Of a DNA stretch of 64,000 bases, positions 17,385 to 25,362 are shown one piece after another. Below the pieces are notes generated by a model that saw only the letters and a program-made list of their open reading frames with translations, was not told the origin of the DNA and made no database searches. Each line of letters starts with the position of its first letter. Within the stretch, counting starts at the first letter, position 1. The DNA lies in NCBI RefSeq assembly GCF_900169075.1, contig NZ_LT827015.1, positions 310,001 to 374,000 on the forward strand, written 5' to 3'. This DNA comes from Chryseobacterium phocaeense (GTDB lineage: Bacteria > Bacteroidota > Bacteroidia > Flavobacteriales > Weeksellaceae). The translations under genes and the position numbers were made by a program.

Positions 17385-18187
17385 TTCAACTCTATTTTTA
17401 AGCGGTTGAAAAATTCCTGCTCAGTCATTGTATATAAGCGGTCAATCAGATTGACCTGAAGGCTTCCAGGTCCCTTACTTTCTTCTGCGGCCAGCTCACC
17501 GGCAATACCTATTAAAGCCATGGCAGCAGCTACAGCAGATACTTTATCTTCTGTAATTCCTATAAATGCACCGGTTAAAGCCGTCGCAGAACATCCAAGA
17601 CCGGTTACTCTTGTCATCAGCGGATGTCCGTTTCTGATAAAAATTTCCTTTTGATCTGCTAAAATAATATCGGTCTCGCCGGAAATGCAGACAATTGTTT
17701 TGTACTGTTCCACAAGACTGCGCGCTGCGTCTACAGCTTCGTTACTTTGTGCAGTGCTGTCTACTCCTTTTGTAACGGTGGTATTGGCTTTGACTAATGC
17801 GATAATTTCTGAAGCATTGCCTCTGATGACGGTGGGCTGGTATTGCAGCAGTTGATTTAAAACCTGATCCCTGAATGAAGTGGCTCCGGCTCCCACAGGA
17901 TCCAAAACCCAGGGTTTTCCAGTAGAATGGGCAGTTTCAGCTGCCATGACCATAGATTCCGACCAGTATTCATCAAGGGTACCAATATTAACAACCACTG
18001 AATGGGCAATGCCGATCATTTCCTGAATTTCAGATTTTGCGTGCGCCATGATAGGTGAGGCTCCTGCAGCCAGAAGGGCATTGGCCGTATTGTTCATCAC
18101 TACATAATTGGTAATGTTATGAACCAGAGGAGATTGTTGTCTGACGAGCTGTACCAGTTCCCAAAGAATTTTTTCCATTGTTATCAT
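17381..18187 (-). CDS. thiM: Hydroxyethylthiazole kinase (ThiM)
   Basis: This 268-residue kinase salvages the thiazole moiety (THZ to THZ-P). Visible are SPLVHNITNYVVMNNTANALLA at the thiazole site, ANIGTLD-type VNIGTLDEYW, the DPVGAGATSFR phosphate region, GNASEI, and TGLGCSATALTGAF with the expected cysteine beside the catalytic region. The start is the first ATG (18187); a second at 18178 is possible. It is the first gene after the TPP riboswitch, about 60 bases downstream of the aptamer. Confidence 0.94.
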   Translation of the reverse strand: MITMEKILWELVQLVRQQSPLVHNITNYVVMNNTANALLAAGASPIMAHAKSEIQEMIGIAHSVVVNIGTLDEYWSESMVMAAETAHSTGKPWVLDPVGAGATSFRDQVLNQLLQYQPTVIRGNASEIIALVKANTTVTKGVDSTAQSNEAVDAARSLVEQYKTIVCISGETDIILADQKEIFIRNGHPLMTRVTGLGCSATALTGAFIGITEDKVSAVAAAMALIGIAGELAAEESKGPGSLQVNLIDRLYTMTEQEFFNRLKIELK

Positions 18188-18245
18188 TTAAATAAAAATA
18201 GCTTCAGGAAAAATCCAAACAAAAAGTACACTGTCAACAATGTAA

Positions 18246-18329
18246 TTTTGCTTTTTCCTACGTCGGTGTAAGCCGTATCAGGTTCAAAGGGACTCTCTCA
18301 ATTCTTTTCAGAATACCCCTAAAGCAAAA
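18246..18329 (-). ncRNA. TPP (thiamin pyrophosphate) riboswitch
   Basis: On the minus strand the conserved THI-box parts appear in order: AGGGGTATTC, a reduced P3 arm, TTGAGAGAGTCCC (the CTGAGA-ACCC equivalent), TTTGAACCTGAT (diagnostic core), ACGGCTTACACCGACGTAGG. A 9-bp P1 helix closes it (18246-18254 with 18321-18329). It lies in the leader of thiM-thiE-thiD-tenA and should reduce expression when TPP is abundant. Confidence 0.95.
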
Positions 18330-18360
18330 CAAATGTATAAAAATTATCAGAGCAGGCAAA
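18330..18360 (-). promoter_or_regulatory. Promoter of the thiamin salvage operon
   Basis: Read on the minus strand: TTTG (18360-18357), 19-base spacer, TACATTTG (18337-18330). Its first transcribed base would fall inside the outer edge of the riboswitch P1 helix, so the RNA begins with the aptamer. Confidence 0.75.
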
Positions 18361-18384
18361 GATTCACAAAACATTTATAGGTTT

Positions 18385-20226
18385 CTATCTTTCTACAAGC
18401 TCTTTAACAGGCTCCCCGTAATAATCCGTCACTGTGGTTTTGATTTTCAGAAGCTGATACCATTTGATAAAAGCTCCAAAGAAAACAATCAGCATCAGGA
18501 CTATGGCTGTTACTGCTAAAGCCGCCAATAAATACTGCTCTTTGGGAAGATAGATTGCGGTAACCTGAATATAGCCTGCCCAGAACGTAATTCCGGCCAT
18601 AAAAACTCCCGGAATTGCCGAGCATAATGCATATTTTCCCCTGTTCATCCGGATCAGCATCGTTGTACATACGATCAGTCCACAGGCTGCGAGGAGCTGG
18701 TTACTGATCCCGAATAACGGCCAGATGCTGCTTACATTTCCTGTAAACACCAGATATCCCCAGGCAAAAGTAAACAGGAGGCTGCTGATAATAATTCCCG
18801 GAATCCAGTTCTTATCATTGAATTTCGGGATCACGGAACCCAGCATTTCCTGTAAAAAGAAACGACCCACTCTTGTTCCCGCATCAATAGCAGTAAGAAT
18901 AAATACCGCTTCGAACATGATCGCGAAATTATACCAATACGCAGTCAGCTGGTCCATATACGGGATTTTATTGAAAATATGAGCCATTCCAACGGCCAGA
19001 GACACCGCTCCACCAGTTCTTCCGTGAAGTTCGATGCCTATTTTTTGTGAATAATAATCAATGTCTACCCCATGAAGGGAAGGATGGGCGGCCAGAAAAG
19101 CATCATAGGATTCTTTTGGGGTATTGATCGCAAAATAATCTCCAGGCATTAGAGTACAGGCCGCAATCAGGGCCATTAAAGCCACAAAACCTTCCACCAG
19201 CATTGCTCCGTAGCCTACAAAAAGGATTTCTTTTTCTTTGTTAAGCATCTTAGGGGTTGTTCCCGTTGCAATCACGGCATGGAAACCGGAAATAGCACCA
19301 CATGCGATCACAATGAAAATAAAAGGAAGCACAGGTCCCCCGATAACAGGCCCGCCACCGTTCACAAACTCCGTAAGGGCCGGCATCTGAATGGTAGGGT
19401 GGATCACAATAACCCCTACAGCAAGCATGATGATGGTTCCTATTTTAAGATACGTTGAAAGGTAGTCTCTCGGCACTAATAGAAGCCATACCGGAAGTAC
19501 GGAAGCCAGAAAACCATATAACGGTATTGCGATGGAAATGGTTTTAATGTCCCATGTAAAAAGATTGTTCATGGTTTCGTTCTGCATCAGGCTGTGTCCG
19601 CCGATAATTCCGGCCACTAAAAGAATACCGCCCAGGATGCTGGCAAAAAGGACGCTGTTTTTTCGGTATCTCATAATCAAGCCCATAATTACTGCAATGG
19701 GCATTGTAATGACTACGGTGAAAAGAGACCATGAAGCTTCATGCATCGCATTGATGCAGGCCAGTGACAGACCGGCCAATGTAAGAATGAGGATAAACAG
19801 AATGGCAAACCCGGCAACAGTTCCGGTGGTTTTTCCTATTTCTTTAGAGGCAATGGTAGCAAGACTCTGACCTTTATGCCTTACAGAAGCAAATAAGACA
19901 ACCATATCATGTACACCCCCGCCGAGCACACAGCCGATCAGGATCCATAAAGCACCCGGTAAATAACCGAACTGAGCTGCCAGCACAGGCCCTACCAGAG
20001 GTCCGGCAGCGGCTATAGCGGCAAAGTGGTGGCCGAAAAGAACATTTTTATTGGTGGCTACATAGTCTTTACCATCAGCAAATTCTACGGCCGGTGTAGT
20101 ATTTTTATCATTAAGCCTTAATACTCTATTAGCAATAAAAATCCCGTAAAAACGATACGCGATCGCAAAGATCAGTAGGGATACAAAGATCAGGGTAAGG
20201 GCATTGGTGTTATTTAGAAAATCCAT
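18385..20226 (-). CDS. cstA: Carbon starvation protein A (CstA) family transporter
   Basis: A 613-residue integral inner-membrane protein with about 16 hydrophobic segments. The CstA signature region near the N-terminus (FGHHFAAIAAAGPLVGPVLAAQFGYLPG in pieces) and the GGGVHDMVVLFASVRHKGQSL segment are conserved, as is ISGFHAVIATGTTPKML. Characterised CstA/BtsT proteins import peptides or pyruvate; the substrate here is unknown. It is somewhat shorter than the E. coli protein. It sits just upstream of the thiamin operon but is separated by that operon's own promoter and riboswitch. Confidence 0.93.
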   Translation of the reverse strand: MDFLNNTNALTLIFVSLLIFAIAYRFYGIFIANRVLRLNDKNTTPAVEFADGKDYVATNKNVLFGHHFAAIAAAGPLVGPVLAAQFGYLPGALWILIGCVLGGGVHDMVVLFASVRHKGQSLATIASKEIGKTTGTVAGFAILFILILTLAGLSLACINAMHEASWSLFTVVITMPIAVIMGLIMRYRKNSVLFASILGGILLVAGIIGGHSLMQNETMNNLFTWDIKTISIAIPLYGFLASVLPVWLLLVPRDYLSTYLKIGTIIMLAVGVIVIHPTIQMPALTEFVNGGGPVIGGPVLPFIFIVIACGAISGFHAVIATGTTPKMLNKEKEILFVGYGAMLVEGFVALMALIAACTLMPGDYFAINTPKESYDAFLAAHPSLHGVDIDYYSQKIGIELHGRTGGAVSLAVGMAHIFNKIPYMDQLTAYWYNFAIMFEAVFILTAIDAGTRVGRFFLQEMLGSVIPKFNDKNWIPGIIISSLLFTFAWGYLVFTGNVSSIWPLFGISNQLLAACGLIVCTTMLIRMNRGKYALCSAIPGVFMAGITFWAGYIQVTAIYLPKEQYLLAALAVTAIVLMLIVFFGAFIKWYQLLKIKTTVTDYYGEPVKELVER

Positions 20227-20424
20227 ATCATCGGTTTTTTAAGCGTGAATAATTAAAAATATCGGATGTTTTGTTAAGAATAATTTAAACAAAAGCCAAG
20301 TTAATTATTTTAGACATAAAAATTGATGAAATGTATATCAATTTAGCAATTTTATACAGGTGCGTATTTTAGTTTCCTGATTTTTAGTTATTTATTGACT
20401 TGTTTTGCAGGGACTTGTATATTG

Positions 20425-21444
20425 CTATTTCCTTTGAGAAACGATAAAATCCACCATCTGACCAATAAGCTGGTCCATGTATACTTTATCTGTTGTTTTG
20501 AAACCATGAATACCATCTTCAACGATGATCAGACTGGTTTGAATATTATTTCTTTTCAGCTTCCGATGGAGTTTCTTAGATTGCTTCATCGGCATTATTT
20601 TATCCTTATTTCCCTGGACAATCAGAGTGGGAACGCCTGCTGCAACATAAGTAACCGGAGAAATGGTCTTGAAATATTCTACAACCTTAGTTTTATCTTT
20701 TTTAATATCGTAACCGGACAATCCCCGAACAAGGTCTGTCCTGAGATCCACAATTTTTTTAGCTGCCAGTCCGAAAAAGAAGACAGGAACTTTTCCCAGC
20801 CTTGTGTGCAATAACTGATTCATATCCGCCGGGCCATAATGATCTACCACATAATTTACTTTCGCTGAATAATTGGCAAGCTCAGGATTTCCCGGAAATT
20901 CGGTATCCGGTGTATAAGCGGCAAGCATAGAGAGGTGTGCACCTGAAGAAGCTCCGAAGAACCCGATATTATCAGGATCAAAATGATACTGTGCTGCATT
21001 TTTTCTTACCCACCTTACTGCATCTTTGGTGTCCTCCAAAGGAAGTGGAAAATGGGTACTGTCATTCAGAAGGGTATAGTCAATGCTTACTACAGCGTAT
21101 TTTTTTTCCAGAAGTTTAGAGATAAATGTTTCAATATAGCTGCCTTCCGGAATCATTTTATCTCCTTTTACCCAGGCACCTCCGTGTACATAGATGACCA
21201 CCGGAATTTTTTCGGTCTCCACATTTTTAGGAATGTAAATATCCAGCGCCAGTGGATTTCCTATTGTGTTGGTTTTGTAGATGACCTCTTCAGAAACCGT
21301 TGAGATTTCGGGTAGAAGGCTGCTTTTCTTTGGAGCAGTCTCCAGTTGGTTTTGTGCATTGCTTAAACTGAATGAGGCTAAGGCGAAAACAAAAAACAGG
21401 TTTATAAAAAACCTGTAGACTGATATGTTCGTTGATAATTTCAT
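20425..21444 (-). CDS. Secreted alpha/beta hydrolase (esterase/lipase-like, BD-FAE type)
   Basis: The 339-residue protein carries an N-terminal signal region (hydrophobic residues about 10-30, ending SNAQ). The oxyanion motif is YVHGGAWVKGD, and the nucleophile elbow is GFFGASSGAHLSMLAAY (G-x-S-x-G as GASSG). The late histidine is in DGIHGF, with an acid likely in VQGNKDKIMPM. This pattern fits the BD-FAE/hormone-sensitive-lipase-like esterases that remove acyl or feruloyl groups, but the substrate is unknown. It lies 23 bases downstream of the DUF3037 gene on the same strand and may be co-transcribed with it. Confidence 0.87.
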   Translation of the reverse strand: MKLSTNISVYRFFINLFFVFALASFSLSNAQNQLETAPKKSSLLPEISTVSEEVIYKTNTIGNPLALDIYIPKNVETEKIPVVIYVHGGAWVKGDKMIPEGSYIETFISKLLEKKYAVVSIDYTLLNDSTHFPLPLEDTKDAVRWVRKNAAQYHFDPDNIGFFGASSGAHLSMLAAYTPDTEFPGNPELANYSAKVNYVVDHYGPADMNQLLHTRLGKVPVFFFGLAAKKIVDLRTDLVRGLSGYDIKKDKTKVVEYFKTISPVTYVAAGVPTLIVQGNKDKIMPMKQSKKLHRKLKRNNIQTSLIIVEDGIHGFKTTDKVYMDQLIGQMVDFIVSQRK

Positions 21445-21467
21445 AAGATACTTTTTGTGGTGTAGTG

Positions 21468-21851
21468 TTATACCACTAACTCCTCAAAAAGTTTACCAAA
21501 GGTCTTTTCCAGATCCTGGGTTTTTCCCGGATGAGGTCGTGAAGTCTGAACAGAAGAGCTTCTTACAGCTGTCAGCCAGCGGAAACGTTCGGGGATATCC
21601 ATCAGGGCAACCGGGCCTCCGTCTTTGTCACCGTTGGCGATTTTCTGGAAGCTTTCGAGATTCTGCAGAACATCTTCAAAATCCATTTTACTGTCCATCA
21701 GTTTGAATTTATCAGGACACAAGTGAAATTCCATGCGGATGAATTTCTCTTTTTTGGAAAACATCACAAGACCGATATTGAAGAATTCTTCTCTTTCAAC
21801 TTTCGGTACCAAGCGGATAACCGCGTATTCGTATATTTTATTTTCTAGCAT
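21468..21851 (-). CDS. DUF3037 domain-containing protein
   Basis: About 127 residues from the ATG at 21851 (MLENKIYEYAVIRLVP); a further ATG four codons upstream (21863) is possible. The pattern YEYAVIRLVPKVEREEFFNIGLVMF is the conserved start of DUF3037, a small cytoplasmic family of unknown function. It overlaps the end of the HipA-like kinase gene by 14 bases (26 with the longer start), a tight arrangement seen for this pair in other bacteria as far as I recall, so the two proteins probably work together. Confidence 0.82.
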   Translation of the reverse strand: MLENKIYEYAVIRLVPKVEREEFFNIGLVMFSKKEKFIRMEFHLCPDKFKLMDSKMDFEDVLQNLESFQKIANGDKDGGPVALMDIPERFRWLTAVRSSSVQTSRPHPGKTQDLEKTFGKLFEELVV

Positions 21852-22611
21852 TCTGGGCTTCATTTACAAATATTTGGGAATTTTCTAATCTCGTTTTCAA
21901 AAACTGAAAATAGATCTCTCGGATCTCTTCTGGGGTCTCATCGGCATCATTCCAATGGAGCCAGTCCTCCGGAATTAAGTTGACGATTTCTCTGAATAAA
22001 TTGTCATTCAGTACGGTATGGGCAAATTGATCTGCCTCGTTCAGCATTTTAGCTTTCGGAAGCAGGACATGATCTTTTACATATTTGAATGGGGTTTTCG
22101 CTGCAGCATCAAAATTCTGCCATGAATGGTGGAAGTAAAAGGATGCCCCGTTATCGATCACCCAAAGTTCCTTATGCCACATCAGAAGATTGGTATTTTT
22201 AAAAGTACGGTCGATGTTGGTGATAAACGCATCCAGCCAGACGATTTTTGAAGCCAGGAGCGGATCTACTGTTACGCCGGGGTCATACGTGATAGAGCCT
22301 GAAAGGTAGTGCAGCCCCAGATTCAGCCCTTCTGAGAATTTCAAAAGATCCTGAATTTCCTCATCAGCTTCTGCTCTTCCGAAATCAACATCCAGATTCA
22401 CGAGAACCAGTTCCGGAATTTTAAGCCCTAAAGCCTCGGTAATCTTACCGCCCAGAAGTTCAGAGATCAGCATCTTTACCCCATGGCCGGCACCCCGGAA
22501 TTTCAGCACATATTTAAAATCATCATCAGCTTCTGCCAAAGCAGGAAGAGAGCCTCCTTCTCTTAAGGGAAGGATATAACGCATGACGGTTACGGTTCTT
22601 AAATCCAGCAT
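21838..22611 (-). CDS. HipA-like kinase family protein (HipA_2 type)
   Basis: The 257-residue protein has a GGSLPALAEADDD glycine loop, YVLKFRGAGHGVKML (lysine likely ATP-contacting), a catalytic-loop-like WLDAFITNIDRTFKNTNLL (D...N) and a metal-loop-like LWVIDNGASF (DxG). These match the HipA/PI3K-fold kinases, shorter than classical HipA (about 440) and lacking its N-terminal domain. No HipB-like DNA-binding antitoxin is adjacent; the partner is DUF3037. A TATTTTTG box (22623-22616) ends four bases from the ATG, suggesting a leaderless mRNA. Substrate and biological role are unknown. Confidence 0.78.
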   Translation of the reverse strand: MLDLRTVTVMRYILPLREGGSLPALAEADDDFKYVLKFRGAGHGVKMLISELLGGKITEALGLKIPELVLVNLDVDFGRAEADEEIQDLLKFSEGLNLGLHYLSGSITYDPGVTVDPLLASKIVWLDAFITNIDRTFKNTNLLMWHKELWVIDNGASFYFHHSWQNFDAAAKTPFKYVKDHVLLPKAKMLNEADQFAHTVLNDNLFREIVNLIPEDWLHWNDADETPEEIREIYFQFLKTRLENSQIFVNEAQNARK

Positions 22612-22756
22612 GCCACAAAAATAAGGTAAATTTTATAACTATTAAATCAATTCTGTGTATAAGAATAACTTTTTAGGGTAGATATTTTTTTATATATTTC
22701 GATAAGGTGAAAATATCAGATTCAACTGCTGTTTAAGATCATATTAAAAAAATTAT

Positions 22757-23599
22757 ATGGAATTAATAAAAAAGATTAATATACAACTGAAAAATCCGGA
22801 AACCCGCGATTTTCTGGCCGATGCCTGTTATCCGGATACAAGTGAAAAATTGCCGCTGGTCATTTTTGTTCATGGCTACAAAGGCTATAAAGATTGGGGC
22901 GCCTGGAACCTGATGGCTGAAAAGATGGCTGCTGCAGGCTTTTTCTTTGTTAAATTTAATTTTTCCCATAACGGAACCACTGTTGAAGATCCCCATCAAT
23001 TCGGGGACCTGGAAGCTTTTGGGAATAATAATTACTCCAAAGAGCTTTCAGACCTTGGCGTTGTGATTGATCATTTTGTAAAAGATCCTCATGTGGACGA
23101 CCAGAAAATCATTCTGATCGGCCATAGCAGGGGAGGAGGAATTTCCATTATCAAGACCTATGAAGATGAAAGGATCAATGGACTGATTACACTGGCCAGT
23201 GTTGATACTTTAGAACGATTTCCGAGAGATATGGCGCTCGCAAACTGGAAAGAAGAAGGCGTATATTATGTGCTGAATGGCCGTACAAAACAGGAAATGC
23301 CTCACTATTATCAGTTTTACGAAGATTTTGAAAAGGATATTCATCGTTTTGATGTAGAGCGGGCGACGGAAATGGCCAAGGCTTATGTACTGATTGTCCA
23401 CGGAACCCATGATGAAAGCGTAAGTGTAAAAAATGCCGAGCATCTTCATATCCTTAATCCCAATTCAGAATTGTTCCTGGTTGACAATGCGGATCATACT
23501 TTCGGATCAAAGGAGCCGTGGACAGAGAAGGAACTTCCGCACCACCTGAATACGGTTACTGAAAAATGTATTGATTTTATCAGGAAAAATATGGTTTAA
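22757..23599 (+). CDS. Cytoplasmic alpha/beta hydrolase (dienelactone hydrolase / acylaminoacyl-peptidase-like)
   Basis: 280 residues without signal peptide. The oxyanion region is VIFVHGYKGYKDWGAW, the nucleophile elbow is LIGHSRGGGISI (Ser in GHSRG), an acid likely in VHGTHDESV, and the catalytic histidine in NADHTFG. All triad elements are present, so it should be an active serine hydrolase of unknown substrate. It is monocistronic, divergent from the HipA-like gene. Confidence 0.85.
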   Translation: MELIKKINIQLKNPETRDFLADACYPDTSEKLPLVIFVHGYKGYKDWGAWNLMAEKMAAAGFFFVKFNFSHNGTTVEDPHQFGDLEAFGNNNYSKELSDLGVVIDHFVKDPHVDDQKIILIGHSRGGGISIIKTYEDERINGLITLASVDTLERFPRDMALANWKEEGVYYVLNGRTKQEMPHYYQFYEDFEKDIHRFDVERATEMAKAYVLIVHGTHDESVSVKNAEHLHILNPNSELFLVDNADHTFGSKEPWTEKELPHHLNTVTEKCIDFIRKNMV

Positions 23600-23643
23600 G
23601 ATGATAAGAAATCAATAAAGGAGTAGATTGACTATTAAAAAAA

Positions 23644-23673
23644 GCTGCATGATCTGCACAATCTGCGCGAGGA
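23644..23673. repeat. Half copy of the CGCAGAT/TGCAGAT hairpin family
   Basis: GCTGCATGATCTGCACAATC and the following TGCGCGAGGAG match, in reverse complement, one arm of the elements at 34775-34810 and 45892-45965. Only one arm is left here, next to the 180-bp repeat copy B. Confidence 0.5.
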
Positions 23674-23684
23674 GAAATTATGAG

Positions 23685-23864
23685 TTGGATAAGCGCAAAG
23701 ACGCAAGGCCAATTTCTAAACGTTAGATTTAAGGCGCAAGAAAATCGAAGATTTTCAGCTATTCCTTAATGTTCGCAATGACCATGTGAAATTTTATCGG
23801 AGATAAAATCCTTGCGCCTTATAACACTCGGGTAGGAAAAATCTTGCGGCCTTGCGATTTCCAA
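23685..23864 (+). repeat. 180-bp dispersed intergenic repeat, copy B
   Basis: It begins TTGGATAAGCGCAAAGACGC and ends CCTTGCGATTTCCAA. It contains the same two hairpins as copy A in swapped order: GAAAATC/GATTTTC (23740-23756) and ATTTTATC/GATAAAAT (23791-23809). Aligned in reverse complement it matches copy A along the whole length, and both are 180 bases. No coding capacity is visible. Confidence 0.75.
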
Positions 23865-23988
23865 CGATGATAATTTTTTAAACGCAAAGGATTATGATTT
23901 GTGTATTTTAAGAAGGCAAAGAGGAAATCAACAAGTTGATTTTGATGAAGCGTTTATTGAAAAATTACAGCGGAAATTTTAAAAATAA
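23865..23988. other. Gene-free spacer with a possible coding remnant
   Basis: A short open stretch ends at a stop about 23980 with the tail VDFDEAFIEKLQRKF. It looks protein-like but has no start or upstream continuation, so it may be the last trace of a deleted gene. Confidence 0.3.
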
Positions 23989-24017
23989 CAAACCCAGTCT
24001 GTAATTAGACCGGGTTT
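23989..24017 (-). terminator. Terminator behind the flavin reductase-like gene
   Basis: AAACCCAGTCT / AGACCGGGTTT stem with one mismatch, T-rich in the minus direction, about 18 bases past the stop. Confidence 0.75.
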
Positions 24018-24034
24018 TATTTTTATTTGTACAA

Positions 24035-24859
24035 TTATTTTATTGTCAGAAATGTCCAGGCCTCTTCAATCCTGCTTTCAAGTAATAGTTTTTGTGCATC
24101 CAGGTGGATGTTTTCATCAGCATGAAAATCACCTGCGGGAAGTATTTCAACGTTGGCGAGCATTCCCAGATCATTTCCTGTAAATACTTTGCTGTATTTG
24201 ATGGAATCCGGAAGAAGATCAAACCCGATTCCTTTTGTTACCAAAGGTTTCGGAACTTCAAAAAGGCTGTTCTCATTGCTTCTGGAATACCAGTTGCTTC
24301 CCAAGCGGGCTACCATATCCAGTTTTTGCTGATCCAGATTTCCGGTTTCATTCAGATATTCTTCCCTGATATGGATTTTCTGCACTTCACAGATCACAAG
24401 ATTTCCGGCACCACCCTGATCCCCAAGGGATTTCACCTCTAAAACTTTACATTCAAAATTCACCGGGCACTCTGCAATGAGTTTAGGCTGTACCAGATCT
24501 GCATCTTTCATGGTAAGGCCGGATTTAATAAACTCATTCACACCGGTTTCATATTCTGTGGAAGCCAGAGAAATCTGCTGGACAATTGGAAAATTTACCG
24601 TCCCGATCACTACCTCAGGAACTTCCAGAACATTTTCCAGCGTATGTTTGGTGGTATTGTCACGGACTCTCCTCGATGGTGAAAAAATCAATATCGGAGG
24701 AACGGTACTGAACATATTAAAAAAACTGAACGGCGATAAATTGATGGTTCCGTTTTTATCTACCGTTGAAGCAAGTGCAATAGGGCGTGGTGATACAGCG
24801 GTCTGCATAATGGTCTGAAGCTGTACGGGGGATAATTCGGAGGGGATTACTGTTTTCAT
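24035..24859 (-). CDS. Flavin reductase-like (FMN-binding split barrel) protein
   Basis: 274 residues with the family pattern SPRPIALASTVDKNGTINLSPFSFF near residues 27-49, which binds FMN phosphate and ring, and later EYETGVNEF and ECPVNFECKVLEV. These proteins reduce flavin with NAD(P)H or act on FMN-bound substrates. No signal peptide. It is downstream of the fumarylacetoacetase gene, separated only by the GxxExxY insertion, and so may belong to an aromatic catabolism unit; its precise reaction is unknown. Confidence 0.85.
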   Translation of the reverse strand: MKTVIPSELSPVQLQTIMQTAVSPRPIALASTVDKNGTINLSPFSFFNMFSTVPPILIFSPSRRVRDNTTKHTLENVLEVPEVVIGTVNFPIVQQISLASTEYETGVNEFIKSGLTMKDADLVQPKLIAECPVNFECKVLEVKSLGDQGGAGNLVICEVQKIHIREEYLNETGNLDQQKLDMVARLGSNWYSRSNENSLFEVPKPLVTKGIGFDLLPDSIKYSKVFTGNDLGMLANVEILPAGDFHADENIHLDAQKLLLESRIEEAWTFLTIK

Positions 24860-24869
24860 TGTTTATTAA

Positions 24870-25357
24870 TTAACCACAAAAGTCACAAAAGCTTATTAAG
24901 TAAGAATAGCTGTTTTTTAAGTTCAAAAAAGCATGTTGTAGTATTTGTTTACAAAAGTTTCCTGTCCTCCATGATACAGATTTTTTACGTTAAAATTGAC
25001 TAAGATTCCTTTGGGTTTCTTCATTAAATTAATATAATTTAAAATTTGGGAACGATGAATATCATTAAATTCAACGACTGCTTTTAATTCAACAACAATT
25101 AAATCTTCAACAAGAAAGTCACAAAAAAAGTCGCACTTTATTTCTTTGCCTTTGTAAAACACAGGAACTTTCAGTTCTGATTTAAAATTTATATTTCTTA
25201 ACCTGAATTCTTCTTCCAGACATTTATGATACACACTTTCCAACAAACCGGCGCCTAGAATTTTGTGAACTTCTATGCAGGCGCCGTTTATCTTATATGT
25301 CAGATCAGTTAAATATGACTGTGTAATCATAAAATCTTTTGTGACTTTTGTGGTTAA
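24870..25357. mobile_element. Putative mobile element: GxxExxY gene between 22-bp perfect terminal inverted repeats
   Basis: The 22 bases at 24870-24891 (TTAACCACAAAAG then TCACAAAAG) are repeated exactly, inverted, at 25336-25357. The only gene inside is the GxxExxY reading frame. The element fits tightly between the flavin reductase start (24859) and the fumarylacetoacetase stop (25363). I see no clear target-site duplication. Related ends without a gene occur at 39477-39489 and 46753-46772. Confidence 0.6.
24923..25330 (-). CDS. GxxExxY protein (PD-(D/E)XK fold, PF13366-like)
   Basis: 135 residues with the naming motif GAGLLESVY (residues 26-34) after CIEVHKILG. The core CDFFCDFLVEDLIVVELKAV gives D71, E81 and K83, an apparent D-ExK nuclease signature. 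The family is common in Bacteroidota and others, its biological function not established to my knowledge. The gene fills an element bounded by perfect 22-bp inverted repeats, so it may be cargo or a part of the mobility. Codon composition looks AT-richer than neighbouring genes. No signal peptide; it is probably cytoplasmic. Confidence 0.9.
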   Translation of the reverse strand: MITQSYLTDLTYKINGACIEVHKILGAGLLESVYHKCLEEEFRLRNINFKSELKVPVFYKGKEIKCDFFCDFLVEDLIVVELKAVVEFNDIHRSQILNYINLMKKPKGILVNFNVKNLYHGGQETFVNKYYNMLF

Positions 25358-25362
25358 AGATA

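Noticed and set aside
20395-20814. 139-residue plus-strand frame opposite the secreted esterase
   Set aside because: Entirely antisense to the conserved esterase; histidine/cysteine-rich composition typical of shadow frames.
21838-22611. Calling the HipA-like gene a HipAB toxin-antitoxin system
   Set aside because: No HipB gene nearby and the protein lacks the N-terminal domain of classical HipA.
23900-23980. Short open stretch ending VDFDEAFIEKLQRKF as a real gene
   Set aside because: No start codon in reasonable context and no upstream coding; kept only as a possible remnant.
24923-25330. Calling the GxxExxY protein a transposase
   Set aside because: It has a nuclease-like core but no DDE, HUH or tyrosine-recombinase signature; mobility is only suggested by the flanking repeats.
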